Origin: Mangifera indica
Taxonomy: Eukaryota; Streptophyta; Magnoliopsida; Sapindales; Anacardiaceae
Assembly: GCF_011075055.1 (NCBI RefSeq)
Contig: NW_025401112.1
Span: 124,001-188,000 of the forward strand
Direction of reading: 5' to 3'
DNA: 64,000 nucleotides
Part shown: piece after piece, positions 48,835 through 60,982 of the stretch
How positions within the stretch are numbered: position 1 is the first letter of the stretch
Layout of the letters: the number at the start of each line of letters is the position of its first letter
The notes under the pieces: generated by a model
What the model was told of the DNA's origin: nothing
The model's database searches: none
Seen by the model: only the letters and a program-made list of their open reading frames with translations
Made by a program: the position numbers and the translations under genes

Positions 48835-50097
48835 AGCCCTACCTGCCAGCCATGTTACCAGATTCAAATTCCTGCAATGATTCCTTGCACAAACCATAGA
48901 TTCAACGTATATAAAAGAGTACATAATATTTCAAGTATCTCAGTCAAAACCAAATTGACTTTACAACAAGAGGAATCACTTCCCTCTCACAATGTTTTCC
49001 TAATACTCTGTCACCCCTTTCTTTTTTAGCTCTCAATTTTTAGCCCACTATACTTTAAAACACCTTTAATTTCCCCATGTCTCTCTTTTTATGTTGCCGT
49101 AACTAATCTAGCCATTACACCATCTTCTAATAATTTTCTGCCAACATTCTTATGTTTCGTTTTATATACCTACATGATGAATGACATAACAGTTTACTTA
49201 ATATTATGTGAGTCCAATTTTAAATATCCAGTTAGATATTCAAAATTAAATATACATAATTTTATTAATAGATTAATATTAAAAATAAATTATGTGCCTA
49301 ATAGAAAAGAAATAATCATAATAAATGAAATAAAAGAGTTACTCGTGTTCATGTTGATCATATAATACAAAATGAAGTGGTACAAGCCAAAGGTTGTGAC
49401 CAAAATGAATAGATGCTTACCATTGATTTAAGGAATGAACTCTTTTTTAATTGTTGCGTTAATCTATTTTATTTCTTTGTTACCCATTATTTGGTATAAA
49501 AAATTGATTAATTAGCAAAGAGAAAAACATATTTAATAATTAATATTCCCTGCTGTTAACTTACCCAAATTTGAGCGTTACATGGGGCAACTGTTTTTAG
49601 GGAATTTGTCGCCAGGCTTCTGTGTGGGCTGTGATTTATAGTTTCTGTCTCTAGACTTAGTTTTCAGTTTTTATATGTTTTTTTTTTTTTAAATATTGAT
49701 TGTTATTGTCTCTAGGGTTATTATTTTTAACGAGAACCCTTTACCTTCTGGATGTTAGAGTGATTGATTTCAGGGACAGTTATGAAGATGACTGTTAGTT
49801 CAATTTTCTATTCAAACTTGTAATGTTTTAGGTTGACTCTGCTGTTTTACTGGTTTGTATCATGAGAACTGAGAGATAATTCCTATGTAAATGTGATGTA
49901 GTTTCTAAATTTAGTTTTGTTTAGCTAAATTATATTTTGCTAATTGCTACGATTTCATCCATTGTTCCTGTTGATTTTCCCTTTGTGGTGGATGCTTTTC
50001 AAATCTTGCAAAAAAGACAACCAGACAGATAATCGATTTTAAGAATGATATTGCCTTTGGAATGCCATTGAAAAATTTTTCCCTTTGATTATGTCAA
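48835..50097. other. 5' flank of F-box unit C (duplicated)
   Basis: Corresponds to 31970-34194 without the parts inserted there. AATTTGAGCGTTACATGGGG and TGTGTGGGCTGTG lie about 500 bp before the F-box frame and may be leader sequence. No gene of its own. Confidence 0.5.
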
Positions 50098-51670
50098 ATG
50101 TGGCCTTATCTCTACCAGTTACAATGTGTAGATACTATGTGCACTCGAGCGAAAATCGAGCATGATCAGCTCAAAGGTGAGCTTACAGCAATCGATAGAG
50201 TCAGCGAACTGCCTCGGGGTATTTTGGACAACATCCTTGGTCGTCTACAGATGAAGGAGGCTGTGAGAACAAGCATCCTGTCTAGACAATGGAGATATAA
50301 ATGGGTTAACCTTTCAAAGCTGCTCTTTGACGTGGTCTCTAACCGCGCTGTTTGGAATTTTCCAAAACCAAGATGCGTCGAATACCACATTTTCAATGTT
50401 CTGCTATCTCATTGTGGCAATATACACACCTTTAAGCTTTGCAACACCTTCCCAGAAAAATTCTCCAATCTTCAGACCTGGATATGTTATCTTGCAAGAA
50501 ACGGTATCAGAGAATTCACTCTTGAGTATGCTTGTGCAGCAATTGATTTTGCAAACTTGTTTTAGTTACCAGCTTGCATATGGTCTTAATGGTCTTCAAT
50601 GATATGCAGTTGCTCGAAAACTTGATCTGCAACTGCCCTGTTCTACAGATATTGATGCTTAATGGTCTTCAAAATTTAGCTTGTTTAAGCATTCAGGCTC
50701 CAAAGCTAAAACAGGTAGATCTCCAAGGAAAATTGGGGGCTCTCATTCTTAAAAGTTGTTCAGTCCTTGCAGAGATCACCTTAGTCATCACTTCAGATGA
50801 GTTTACCAGCGTCGAATATCAAGATGAATGAAGGATTTACCATTTGGTACACTATCTCAGTCAATTATCCAGTCTAAAAAGACTTAAAGTTTCTAGTTTT
50901 TACCTTAAGGTAATCAAGACCTGAATCTGAAACTTTGGAATTTTGCCAAAATAAAAATACAATTCCTAAACATTTGCAGTATTCTGTTTTTCCTCTTATA
51001 TTCAACTGCTTTATATTTTATTGAACATATTGGACATTAACTGACTCTTCAGATTCTTTATGCTTTTGATCATAGAATTGGCTGATGCGGGATGTTTCAG
51101 ACGTTGCTTATACTGCATCCAACCATTTGAAGCTTCTTTATCTCATAGATATATGTTTCAGCGATCATGATCAGACCAAGGCTACTTGCAAACTTCTAAA
51201 ACACTTCTCAAACTTACAGGAGTTCCAGATCTTTGTAAGGTTGTGACATCAATGTTCATATATCTTCTTGTCTTTCATGCCATTCCATCTTGTATGCTGA
51301 TCTCCAAGATGAATCCTGTTGCTGTATTTAGATTTGAAGCGGAGAATATTCAAGACAATCTTCCAAATTTCTGCAAGCACAAAATCAGTCAAGCTACTGT
51401 TTTGGACAACTTCAAATTGTGAAGATTCATCCAAGAGATTCGGTTTCAATTCTCAGTAACCGGTGTCCTGAATTGGAATTTATCAAATTCCTACTTAACC
51501 ATTCTCCAATACTAGAAAAAATGGTAATTTTAAATGAAGAAGAGCATAGAGATAAATTTAATTTAAGGTTTAAGAAAGAAATATTGTTATTTAAAAGGAG
51601 TTCCCCAGAAGTGAAAATTACATATTGTCCAGTGTCCTCACTGCCATGGTACAATACAATCAATCGATGA
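50098..51670 (+). pseudogene. F-box/FBD/LRR pseudogene, copy C (best preserved)
   Basis: The first frame (155 codons) holds an intact-looking F-box: DRVSELPRGILDNILGRLQ, MKEAVRTSILSRQWRYKW, then LSKLLFDVV as in the At1g13570-type F-box/FBD/LRR family. It stops at a TAG near 50563 (after AAIDFANLF), and the LRR part continues in other frames (NLICNCPVLQILMLNGLQNL). The last frame (51419-51670) is FBD-like (PELEFIKFLLNHSPILEKMV, HRDKFNLRF). Relative to copy A about 30 bp are missing after the TAG. The F-box part could still give a short truncated protein, which is unproven. Confidence 0.87.
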
Positions 51671-52125
51671 TGACTCGATGTTCTTCATTTTGTCAGTTGG
51701 GGCTTCAAGGTTTTGAGGCTTTTGATTTAGGGTGTCAGGTTTTGAAGACTGGTGAGTATCGCTCAGCAAGAAGTCTTTTAATGTTTTAATGGCCGCTTGA
51801 GGACGACCATAGATGGTTTAGTTTGCATTGGCTTGAACATTATTCTAAACTTGGAGTTTGAATAGTAGAATATTCTATGTTTCTTCAACAGAAGATGAGG
51901 AGATTAAAGTTATGCTCTGCATTAGTTAAAATTGATTGATGTGTAGTTTGTATGTTCAGTGAAATTGATTGATGTGTAGTCAAGCACATTTTTCTGGGTT
52001 TGCACTTTTTCTCTGTACTTGCACATAGATGCTTAACTGAGGAAATTCAAGTCTGGAAAAATTGAAGTACATGCTCAAATTTTAGAAGGGCTTCTCCAAC
52101 TCTCTTTCAAAAGGGGAAAATTATC

Positions 52126-52655
52126 TTAGCCTTTTATATGGTTCACCTTGGGCCTAGGAGCGGAGTATCGATCTGACGAGGCAAATTCATAGGGTTTGCA
52201 TTTGGTTGCTTTCGCTCTATGGAAAGCTTCCCATTGCTCCACAAGTCCATCGCCTTCAAGCATTTGAATTACTTCAGACATTTTTGGCCTACGTGTTGAA
52301 ACGTATTGGGTGCACAATAGAGCCACTTGAACTATCTCTTCAAGCTCAATTCTGTCATAGTTGATTTTCAAATGCGTGTCTACAAGTATTTCAAGTTTCT
52401 TTTCCTGATGAATTTTCCTTACCTAAAATCATTAACAAGTGTCACTCAAGATACTGATAAATATAAGCATCTTAAGAATTTAAGAAGAAGCAAGTGGATA
52501 AAGAAGTTTGAACTCACCCAATCAAGCATTGTTCATTTCTGATTAGTTGCCTAACCAAATTCTATCGCCTTGTAGCTGATTATTAATTCTAGCAGAAGAA
52601 TATTAAATCCAAAAACATTTGTTTTCTCAAGATTTATTGGCTTGATAGTTCAACT
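52126..52655 (-). pseudogene. NIK-like receptor kinase fragment, unit 2
   Basis: Exon 52655-52518 reads EKTNVFGFNILLLELI, then has TAG and TGA where the unit 1 copy reads Lys and Gly, and ends MLDW before the donor GTGAGT. Exon 52422-52126 reads VRKIHQEKKLEILVDTHL, IVQVALLCTQYVSTRRPKMS and MLEGDGLVEQWEAF, the C-terminal end of NIK1/2/3-type kinases. NIKs are plasma-membrane LRR kinases in antiviral and developmental signalling. Only subdomains IX-XI and part of the tail are left; the usual C-terminal MELSGPR is missing. Confidence 0.87.
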
Positions 52656-54183
52656 TATCCTAAAAAGATGATCAAACTCTACCAAATGAGATTCCTTGAG
52701 ACAAAAAAAATTCTTCAAACCTTTGGGGCACTCATTTGAGTGCTTGCATATACTTTTGTGAATGTGAAAGAACACTTCATGTCTAAGCTTGTTAATGGTT
52801 ACTATATCATTTTGAACATACCTGTTCATGGAGGTGTGCTATTTTATTTATAACTATTGACCATACTATGTGGTAAAAATGAAAATTTGTGACTTACAAT
52901 ATTTATATTAACTTTATTTCATGTCAAATAACAAAAATAAAACTAATTCTCTATGACCCCTCCAACTCTAAGTGAAAACATAATGTTACAAATATGTTTT
53001 TTTCTCTAGGGTTAACGTTTTTAACAAAAGCCCTCCGAACTCTGATGTGAAAGATAAAGATATCGAGCGCTCTGGTAAACATTCTAAACATCACATCACC
53101 CAACTTCAACTTCATAATTGTGAAGTAGAGCATTAATTGTCACGGGAAAATGTATACCTGCCGTGAACTTGCACGATGGGAGCTGAATGTTGTGAGTTGG
53201 GCCCCCATTCACAATTAAAGATTCAGAGAAACTTTTTTCTTTTTAAGGAAATTAATTAGTGTTATCTTATTACTTCAGTTGTTGATACAAGTGTGCGTAA
53301 GGTTAAAAAAAAAAGAGGGGAATGAATGAATATTTCAAAGTGCCTCTCTCTCTTTCTAGCCTCTTTAAACTCTCTCTTCCTCTTTTTTCTTTTTCTAAAC
53401 TCTTTCTTTTTTCTTTCTAGTCTCTTTAAACTCTCTTTCAGTTGCGCGGCTGAGTTGCTGTCTGCACAGTCGTATTGATAAAGTGGGAGAAAGAAGAGGA
53501 GCTCTATAATCATCAGTTTCATAGTTTGGATTGAGCAAGGTGAAAAATATCTCCTGCCACGTGTTTGGTTTGAATAAATAGACATTTTTTGGTTTCTCAT
53601 TTATCTTTCTTTCTTTATCTTTTCTCCATATATTTTGTTGTTAAGGAATTTTTTTGTTTGATAATATTTATTTACATCTAATTTAATTTGGTTGTTAATA
53701 ATATTTATTTATGTCTAATTTTTTTAATTATCAATAATATTTATTTATATCTAATTATTTTAATTATTAAAAACATTTATTTGTATTTAATTGTTTTAAT
53801 TACTAATGATATTTCTTTACAAATTAAAATGAATAATTATTTAAATTAATTTTTAATTATTTTAATTATAATTATTAAATAAAATATTAGTAGTTAAAAA
53901 TAATTTTCAACCGTTATTTCATATAAATTATTAAATTTTTAACAGTAATTTTATAATTGTTGTATAACTAATCTAGAATAAATGTTAATTATAATTAGTA
54001 ACTAAATCCATTTGGCAGCTATTTAATTAATTGCAGGTAGAATTGTGGCGGACAATGCTGCAGGGAGCAGGCTGGGACCAACTTCGGAATTAATTGTTGG
54101 TACGGCTTCTAGGGAAATGTATAAAAGAAGGCAGAATCTTATGCACACGCGCCAATGAGCACCTGTAATTGAAAAGAAGGCAG
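52656..54183. other. 3' part of duplication unit 2
   Basis: No gene. Matches unit 1 up to about 53390 and again from about 53985 to 54160. The 53390-53985 block is present only here: CT-rich, then strongly AT-rich with recurrent AATAATATTTATTTA. MULE-2 is inserted at the end. Confidence 0.55.
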
Positions 54184-54192
54184 AATTTTCAA

Positions 54193-54218
54193 GGGAAATT
54201 TTAAAAAATAGCCAAAAT
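54193..54218 (+). repeat. MULE-2 left terminal inverted repeat
   Basis: 26 bp beginning GGGAAATTTT, paired with 63938-63963 with two mismatches. Confidence 0.9.
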
Positions 54219-54274
54219 GCCCTCCCATTAACCCAAAATGCCCAAAATCACTGTTTAAAAAAAAAAAAGCCTAT

Positions 54275-54570
54275 GACTTTTTTTAAATATCAAAATTGCC
54301 CTTTCCCTCATATTTATATAACTCTTCCACTCACTATAGGGGTTTTAAGGGAATTTTAGATAAATATGGAGGGTTTTTAGATATTTACACTATAAGAGAT
54401 TTTGATATTTATTTATTTATTTAAAACTTTTTCTAAAATAACAAAATTACCCCTCCCTTCATTTATATAACTCTCCTGACTCACTATAGGGGTAAATGTA
54501 ATTTAGGATAAATATAGAGGGTTTTTAAATATTTTACATTATAAAGGCATTTTCATATTTATTTATATAT
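54275..54570 (+). repeat. MULE-2 left end: short TATA modules
   Basis: Two modules (about 54283-54345 and 54435-54495), each with AAAAT or AAATTACCCC followed by CATTTATATAACTCTC and CACTCACTATAGGGG. They are shortened relatives of the 388-bp units that follow. Confidence 0.7.
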
Positions 54571-54614
54571 TTTATTACTTTTTTTAAAATGTCAAAAATA
54601 CCCTTCCCCTCATC

Positions 54615-54622
54615 TATATAAA
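54615..54622 (+). promoter_or_regulatory. TATA box, MULE-2 unit 1
   Basis: TATATAAA in CATCTATATAAACTCTCC, the first of three repeated TATA boxes (others at 55005 and 55391). Confidence 0.6.
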
Positions 54623-55004
54623 CTCTCCTCACTCATTTTATTTCCACACACTTCTCATATCACTCAAACATTCACTCTCATTTTCATTTTTTTTCAACAT
54701 CAATTAGTAGGGATTCGTTCGGACGAAGGAAGTTCGTATTTCTAAATTCGACTCGAAAAAAAACTATTCATCAAAAAAAGGTATTTATGTCAATCTTATC
54801 TTAAAACTTCATTTTATTTGTTAAGTATAGTTTTTATGTCGTAATATGGGGGTTAAATGCAATATGTGACAAGTATTGGGGGTTAAAATAATTTAGGATA
54901 AATATGGGGGGTTTTTGGATATTTTACATTGTAAAGGCATTTTCATTTTTATTTATATATTTTATTACTTTTTCTAAAATGTCAAAAATACCCTTCCCCT
55001 CATC

Positions 55005-55012
55005 TATATAAA
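55005..55012 (+). promoter_or_regulatory. TATA box, MULE-2 unit 2
   Basis: TATATAAA in CATCTATATAAACCCTCA. Confidence 0.6.
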
Positions 55013-55390
55013 CCCTCACTCATTTTATTTCCACACACTTCTCATATCACTCAAACACTCACTCTCATTTTCATTTTTTTTCAACATCAATTAGTAGGGA
55101 TTCGTTCGGACGAAGGAAGTTCGTATTTTTAAATTCGACTCGAAAAAATACTATTTATCAAAAAAGGTATTTATGTCAATCTTATCCTAAAACTTCATTT
55201 TATTTGTTAAGTATAGTTTTTATGTCGTAATATGGGGGTTAAATGCAATATGTGATAAGTATTGGGGGTTAAAATAATTTAGGATAAATATAGGGGGTTT
55301 TTGGATATTTTACATTGTAAAGGCATTTTCATTTTTATTTATATATTTTATTACTTTTTCTAAAATGTCAAAAATACCCTTCCCCTCATC

Positions 55391-55398
55391 TATATAAA
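55391..55398 (+). promoter_or_regulatory. TATA box, MULE-2 unit 3
   Basis: TATATAAA in CATCTATATAAACCCTCC. It is the copy closest to the transposase start, about 1.1 kb away, which implies a leader intron ending at the acceptor ATTGTAG (56482). Confidence 0.6.
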
Positions 55399-55879
55399 CC
55401 CTCCTCACTCATTTTATTTTCACACACTTCTCATATCACTCATACACTCACTCTCATTTTCATTTTTTTTCAACATCAATTAGTAGGGATTCGTTCGGAC
55501 GAAGGAAGTTCGTATTTTTAAATTCGACTCGAAAAAATACTATTTATCAAAAAAAGGTATTTATGTTAATCTTATCGTAAAACTTCATTTTATTTGTTAA
55601 GTATAGTTTTTATGTCGTTGCAATGGGGTTAAATGTAATATTTGACAAGTATGGGGGGGGTTAAAATAATTTAGGATAAATATAGGGGGTTTTTGGATAT
55701 TTTATATTGCTATGGGGGTTTTAGATATTTTACAATATATATAGGATTTATATAACATGTTAAAAATATATAGGGATTGCTTTGATACAAGACGACATAC
55801 AAGGGTGTCAAATGAAATGTTATTAAAATTAGGGCGTATTTTCATATTAAACATTGTAGGCGCATTATAATTAAAATTA

Positions 55880-56240
55880 TAGGTTTTTTCGAGTTTCACC
55901 GCTTTAGGATATATCAATGCACATTTTTCTTATTTCTGAAGAATTTTTCGATTGTTGTCATTCTATGGTATTTCAACTTTTAGGATTCAAATTTCAGTTT
56001 TGTTTTTTCGAATTTCACCGTTTTAGCATATATCAACTCGTATTTTTCAGATTTTTTTAGAATTGTTCGATTAATACCATTCTAGGGTATTTCAATTTTT
56101 AGAATTCGAATTTAAGCTTAGTTTTTTTTTTAAATTATCGTTTTAGGATATATCCACTAGTATTTTTCAGATTTCTGCAGAAATTATTTATTATTGACAT
56201 TTTAAAGTAATTCAAAGTATAGAATTTGAATATCTATTTC
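55880..56240 (-). repeat. Three inverted copies of the 119-bp repeat, left side of MULE-2
   Basis: Three units of about 115-120 bp with TCGAATTTCACCGTTTTAG, CGTATTTTTCAGATTT and GGTATTTCAA. Read on minus they match the 119-bp units at 60983-62450 on plus. They are more diverged than the right-hand copies. Confidence 0.85.
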
Positions 56241-56496
56241 AAAGTATAGATATTATAAAAACGTTTTAAATAGAACGTTATAAACAGATAGATGCATTTT
56301 GATATAAGATAACATACGAAAATGTTATATAAATTGTTAAATAATTATAGGGGGATAAATAACATATTAGAAAAATATGAGGTGTTTTTTTTAATTATTA
56401 ATAATTGTACGGCTGATTTACATAGTTATTATTGATTTTTTTTTATACCTGAATAATTATCTTCAAAAACTTGTCATTGTAGGATTGATATTTAAA

Positions 56497-59201
56497 ATGG
56501 AGGGTTATGCATCGGTTCGTTACCAAGGAGAATGGATTCAAGGTCGCAACAACACAATGAAATATGTTGGAGGAGCCAAACAATTGATTAAAATCCCTTA
56601 TGGAACAACATTCGAGGGATTTATTGAGCTTTTGACGGAGTATTGCAGTATTGATCCAATGAAAAACTACATTCAAGTATCAATGAAGCCAAGAAAAATT
56701 GAGCTCGACTGTCCCATCCAGATCCAAAATGATGAAGATGTGCAAGGTCTTCTTGATATGTCCCAGTACTTTCAGGAATGTATTCCTGTTTTTGTTACAT
56801 GTACCCCAATTGAAGGGCAGAAGGAAGAAGATGAAGATGAAGATGAAGATGAGGATGAAGATGAAGATGAGGATGAAGATGAAAAAGAAAGCAGTTGGGT
56901 CAAAAAAGAATACGATTTGAAAAAGTTGATTGATTTCAGTAATGACCCATTATATATTGCAAACTCATGGGCTCATGGAGAAAAAGATATAGTTCCCTAT
57001 TGGGGTGATTTCGATGGAAACGATATGTCCGACATTCCTTCAGACGATGTAAAGCCTGAATATATGACATCAGTAACCGAGGGTATAGATAGTTTACGGC
57101 TTGAAGATCCTACTTCAGGTGGTGGAAATTATTCTGGGCCGTTTTTTGACAATGTCCCCACTGATCCATTTAGGTGGTTTCCTGATTTTCCTCCACAACC
57201 ATCAGCATCATCAAGTGGTTCCAGATCAATCCGAGAGGAGAATGGGGTCAAGATTGGTGATATTTTTCATAGTAAAGTCCAATTGATTGACGCCATGAGA
57301 CAATTCGCCTTACTAAAAGGATTTCAATTTGGTGTCAAAAAGTCTGACAAGAAACAGTGGGAAATTAAATGCAAGGCTGAAAATTGTAAGTGGTATATAC
57401 ATGCAACCAAGTCCACTGTCGGTGATGTGTGGGGGATCAACTCTATAAATCCTACCCACACATGTTTAGTTGATCAAATCATGCCACATCACAGACAAGC
57501 TGGGGCCCGAGCTTTAGGTCAATTAATGAGATCAAAGTTTGTGATGATTGATCGAATTTATCGACCTAAAGAAATAATTGTAGACATCGCCGACCGATAT
57601 AAAATTGATATTTCCTACTCACAGGCTTGGCGGGCAAGAAATTGGGCTATCAATTCATTGAGGGGTTCACCGGAGGAATCTTTTATGTTGTTACCAGATT
57701 ATTGCTACAATTTACAACGTACTAATCCGGGCACCATTACTGCTATTGAAACAGACGATGAGCATCGATTTACAAATTTTTTCATGGCGTTAGGATGTTC
57801 CGTTCGTGCGTTTAGTCAATATCTTCGCCCCGTTATTTGTATTGACGCTGCTTTCCTTAAAGGTCGATATCTGGGGCATTTATTTATCGCGGTGGCTCTT
57901 GATGGTAATAATCAAATATACCCTATTGGTTTCGGTGTCGGCAAAAAAGAAGATCATGACACGTGGTGTTGGTTTCTTATGAGAATTAAAGAATGCATCC
58001 CTGACCTCTCTGAGCTTACAATAATCTCCGATCGACATCATGCTATCTACTCGGCAATCGCTGAAGTCTTTCCAGATGTCCACCATGGATGTTGTTGTCA
58101 TCACCTTCTGTGTAACATGCGGGCAAAGTATAAACGAGACTCAAAGGTATATTGTAAACAAGTTATTACATTTATAACAGTTTATCATTTTCAAACATTT
58201 TGCTTACAATGAGTTTTCATATTTTTTTCCCTCTTACAGGTCGCGGGTGCATATTGGAAAGCCGCTAAATCATACACAGAGTCTGAATTTGAGCAGATGA
58301 TGCAATCCATTGACTCAATGAACCCCCAAGCTGGAGCTTATCTGCGGGATGTCGGCTTTCCCCATTGGAGTAGAGCGTACTTTCCAGGGCATCGATATAA
58401 TATCATGACCACAAATATTGCTGAGTCATTTAATGCCCTTGTCAGACATGCACGGGGCCTACCTATAACCATGCTCTTGGAGTTTATTCGTGGTACAATG
58501 CAACGATGGTTTTACGAGAGGAGAACCCATGCAAGTAAGTATCAAATCGATATTAATTAAAAGTTGTCTCATATACTTTTTTTTCACTTTGTTAATCATA
58601 TTACCAAATGTGTTCTTAATATTTTTTCTGAATTACAGGTGAATGTCATAACTTCCTCACTCCTTGGGCGGAAGATAAGATCAGTGATCGTCTTTCAAAG
58701 TCTGCAAGTTCGGATGTTCGACCGATTACACCTACTCGGTATCAGGTTGTTGAAATTGGTGGATTCATGGGTATTGTGGACTTTGGTGACATGTCATGCA
58801 CGTGTAGAAAGTTTCAGCTTTCACGTATTCCGTGCAAGCATGCCATTGCCGTTGCACGACATATGAGACTGACAAATGTGCACGCATGAGTTCATCCATT
58901 CTTCCGCACCGATATTTATCGTGCAATATATCAGGAACCAATCAATCCTCTTGGAAATCAATGTGATTGGTTACACTCACCGGAAGACAGAGTTATATTG
59001 CCCCCCGTCCTCGATAGTCGTCGTCCAGGTCGTCCAGCCAATAGAAATCGACGTCCATCACAAGGAGAAATTGTTACACCGAGGATTTGCAGTCGTTGCC
59101 ATGAACCGGGGCATACACGAACCCAATGTAAATCTCCAGCACCTGTCTCGAGCTCTGCCCCCCAGCGTTCACATACAAAAGGCAAAGGAACGAGATCTTG
59201 A
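56497..59201 (+). pseudogene. MULE-2 transposase (MURA/MuDR type) with an in-frame TGA
   Basis: Exons 56497-58146, 58240-58534 and 58639-59201; introns GTATAT...TTACAG and GTAAGT...TTACAG. The spliced length is 835 codons before the final stop. Start: ATG 56497 (MEGYASVRYQGEW), shortly after an acceptor. Domains: PB1-like N-terminus (about 1-95); acidic run of alternating Glu-Asp (about 109-131); MuDR DNA-binding domain (about 250-330); MPHHRQAG; DDE core D450 (ICIDAAFLKGRY), D512 (IISDRHH), E612 (TTNIAESFN), the same spacing as MULE-1; SWIM finger CTCRKFQLSRIPCKH; CCHC knuckle CSRCHEPGHTRTQC. A TGA at 58887-58889 (codon 732) sits where MULE-1 has Trp, after the SWIM finger and before the knuckle; the frame is otherwise open to 59201. 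The catalytic core is unaffected, so a truncated protein could be made. Confidence 0.92.
56822..56886 (+). repeat. GAAGAT/GATGAG coding microsatellite
   Basis: Trinucleotide run encoding alternating Glu and Asp inside the transposase N-terminal linker. The same place in MULE-1 is Asp/Asn-rich without the pure repeat. Confidence 0.9.
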
Positions 59202-59557
59202 CATGCTTATACTCAATTTTGTTTTTTATATGATTCTTCATTGTTGTACTCCAGGTTTATGTAACCGATGTATTTTTATTATTGTTTCAAATGTGTAATT
59301 GTATTGTCATTTGATGTAATAAGTTTAGTGTTACTTTATTTCAGTATTACTTTATTTTCTCTAATTGTTTCAATTGTGTAAATGTTTGAGTAATTATACG
59401 TTTTTATTATTTTTTCAGGACAAGATTATGTAAAAAATGAACTCAAATACGATACACATCCATATATAACCACAAATAAAGTATATCATATACATATGAA
59501 CATACACTAAATATATACATCTAAACATAGGAATAACGATAAATATACATCCGTGAG
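59202..59557. other. MULE-2 intergenic region between convergent genes
   Basis: 356 bp of AT-rich DNA. It would contain both 3' untranslated regions. No tandem repeat like that of MULE-1 is seen. Confidence 0.6.
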
Positions 59558-60845
59558 CTACTCGATACAATGAAAGTACAACTGCGCCGCTAATCGTTGA
59601 CGCATAGAGGTAGACGACTCTCGGGGGAAAACGTAGCTCCGTGACAACGCCAAACACTCAAAAAATCGCAACATGAACACGCCACAGTCACCGGAGCCTA
59701 CCCCCTGCTGAGGGACATCCGACGCTCGATGCAAAGTGAAAGGATCACGTCGTGGAGTCATCCTCGAAGCAGTCCAAAAACTCGTCGCCTCTAATAATGA
59801 GGGAATAAAGGTCATGTATGGTCGCATGCGCTGCTCTAGAGTCCCTATATTCCCTGAAAATGAAACCTCTGAATCGTACACCGTAATCGACCACTCACGG
59901 AAATCTATAACTCCGACGACCCAATGTGCGTTCCCGAAGTTTATAGGGATGAAAACCTATAAACAATGAAACATTTCAGTTACTTATCGTTGTCGTTATG
60001 TTCTTGAATGTAATAGAAATATATATAAACTATACTTGATCGACCAGCGCCCATGGTTTGTATAACAATCTCGGGGTGTACGCTGCATCAACCATCCTCG
60101 TGAAGAGCCCCGAAAACTCAAACTCGCCAATCGGGGTGGTCTGCCAACTCTGCCAGGCCATCTCAATATGGCCTCCGAAGAATGTGTGCGCAGTCGTCCA
60201 ACGCTGTGAGATAGTCGACTGGTGATCGTCCTGCTGCCGACGTAATAAAGCCAAAAAGGAATCCACATGCTAAAATGGTATAAACAAGTTCACGTGTTAG
60301 TTATTAATAAATATATCTAGCTTTTTACCAAATTATATAATATGGACAACTCACATCGTCGGTCAACCACTCGCGTAACTCTACAACAAGCCTCCAGAAG
60401 CTGTCTTTCGTCTTCGATCCTATGAAGTACACATCATGTGTGTCAAAAGGCGCAGCTCTGGTATACCATGTGAGGAAAGATTCCTCACGGTCTGCCGCAG
60501 AGGATGGAATCATCGTGAGTTGCCGTTTCGCCCTCCCTCTGAGTGGATTTGTATACGGGGTGTGAACCAGTGGACCCTTCCGGACGATTCGACCACGTGC
60601 AGTACGAACCAACTGCATGTTACAAATGCATGAACTAATATCCCGCAGAATTTTGTTTCGGGTAAACAAAGGAATGACCCGAAACATGTCCTCTCAAATA
60701 GTCGCTGCTGACGCGGGGTCAATGTAGAAGAAATTCGAGATAATGCAGTACGCTGTGCACGAGATATCGCATCTGCCCGGAAGTGTCTGGACTCATCGGG
60801 AATGCGTAGCTCGCTGTCAACTCGTCTTCTTTTGCGAGAAATATC
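59558..60845 (-). pseudogene. MULE-2 Ulp1 (C48) protease gene, truncated 5' and frame-broken
   Basis: Minus-strand exons: 60845 to about 60615, then 60612-60355, 60269-60036 and 59956-59558 (stop). The last two exons are 234 and 399 nt, exactly as in MULE-1. The catalytic set is present at the same positions of the last exon: His11 (NAHWVVGV), Asp28 (TVYDSE), Gln (VPQQ) and Cys (SGDCGVF). The 60845 exon begins DISRKRRRVDSELRIP. Between it and exon 60612 the frame changes, and no intron of normal plant length reconciles the two (the only fit is 44 bp). The DUF1985 part of MULE-1 has no counterpart; tandem repeats occupy its place. A mini-exon encoding Met-Ala-(Asn/Lys)-Lys in the 583-bp repeats may supply the start codon. 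Confidence 0.82.
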
Positions 60846-60982
60846 CTGTAACAATCACGTAAAAATTATTAGACTTTCATATAAATAAATATGTAAACAA
60901 ATGTAGTAATGAAAAAAATATAAAAAGATGAGAAATATCAAATAATTAAAATGAAAATAACAAAACGTAAGAAATAAGAATA

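Larger units (their letters stand above)
54575..55720 (+). repeat. MULE-2 left end: three 386-390-bp tandem units
   Basis: Anchors CCCTTCCCCTCAT at 54601, 54991 and 55377. Each unit holds TATATAAA, a CT-rich leader-like stretch (CTTCTCATATCACTCA), an imperfect palindrome TTCGTTCGGACGAA, TTAAATTCGACTCG and GGTATTTATGTCAATCTTAT. The order TATA box, CT-rich leader, possible donor (AAAG|GTATTT) looks like a promoter with first exon, three times over, 5' of the transposase gene. Confidence 0.9.
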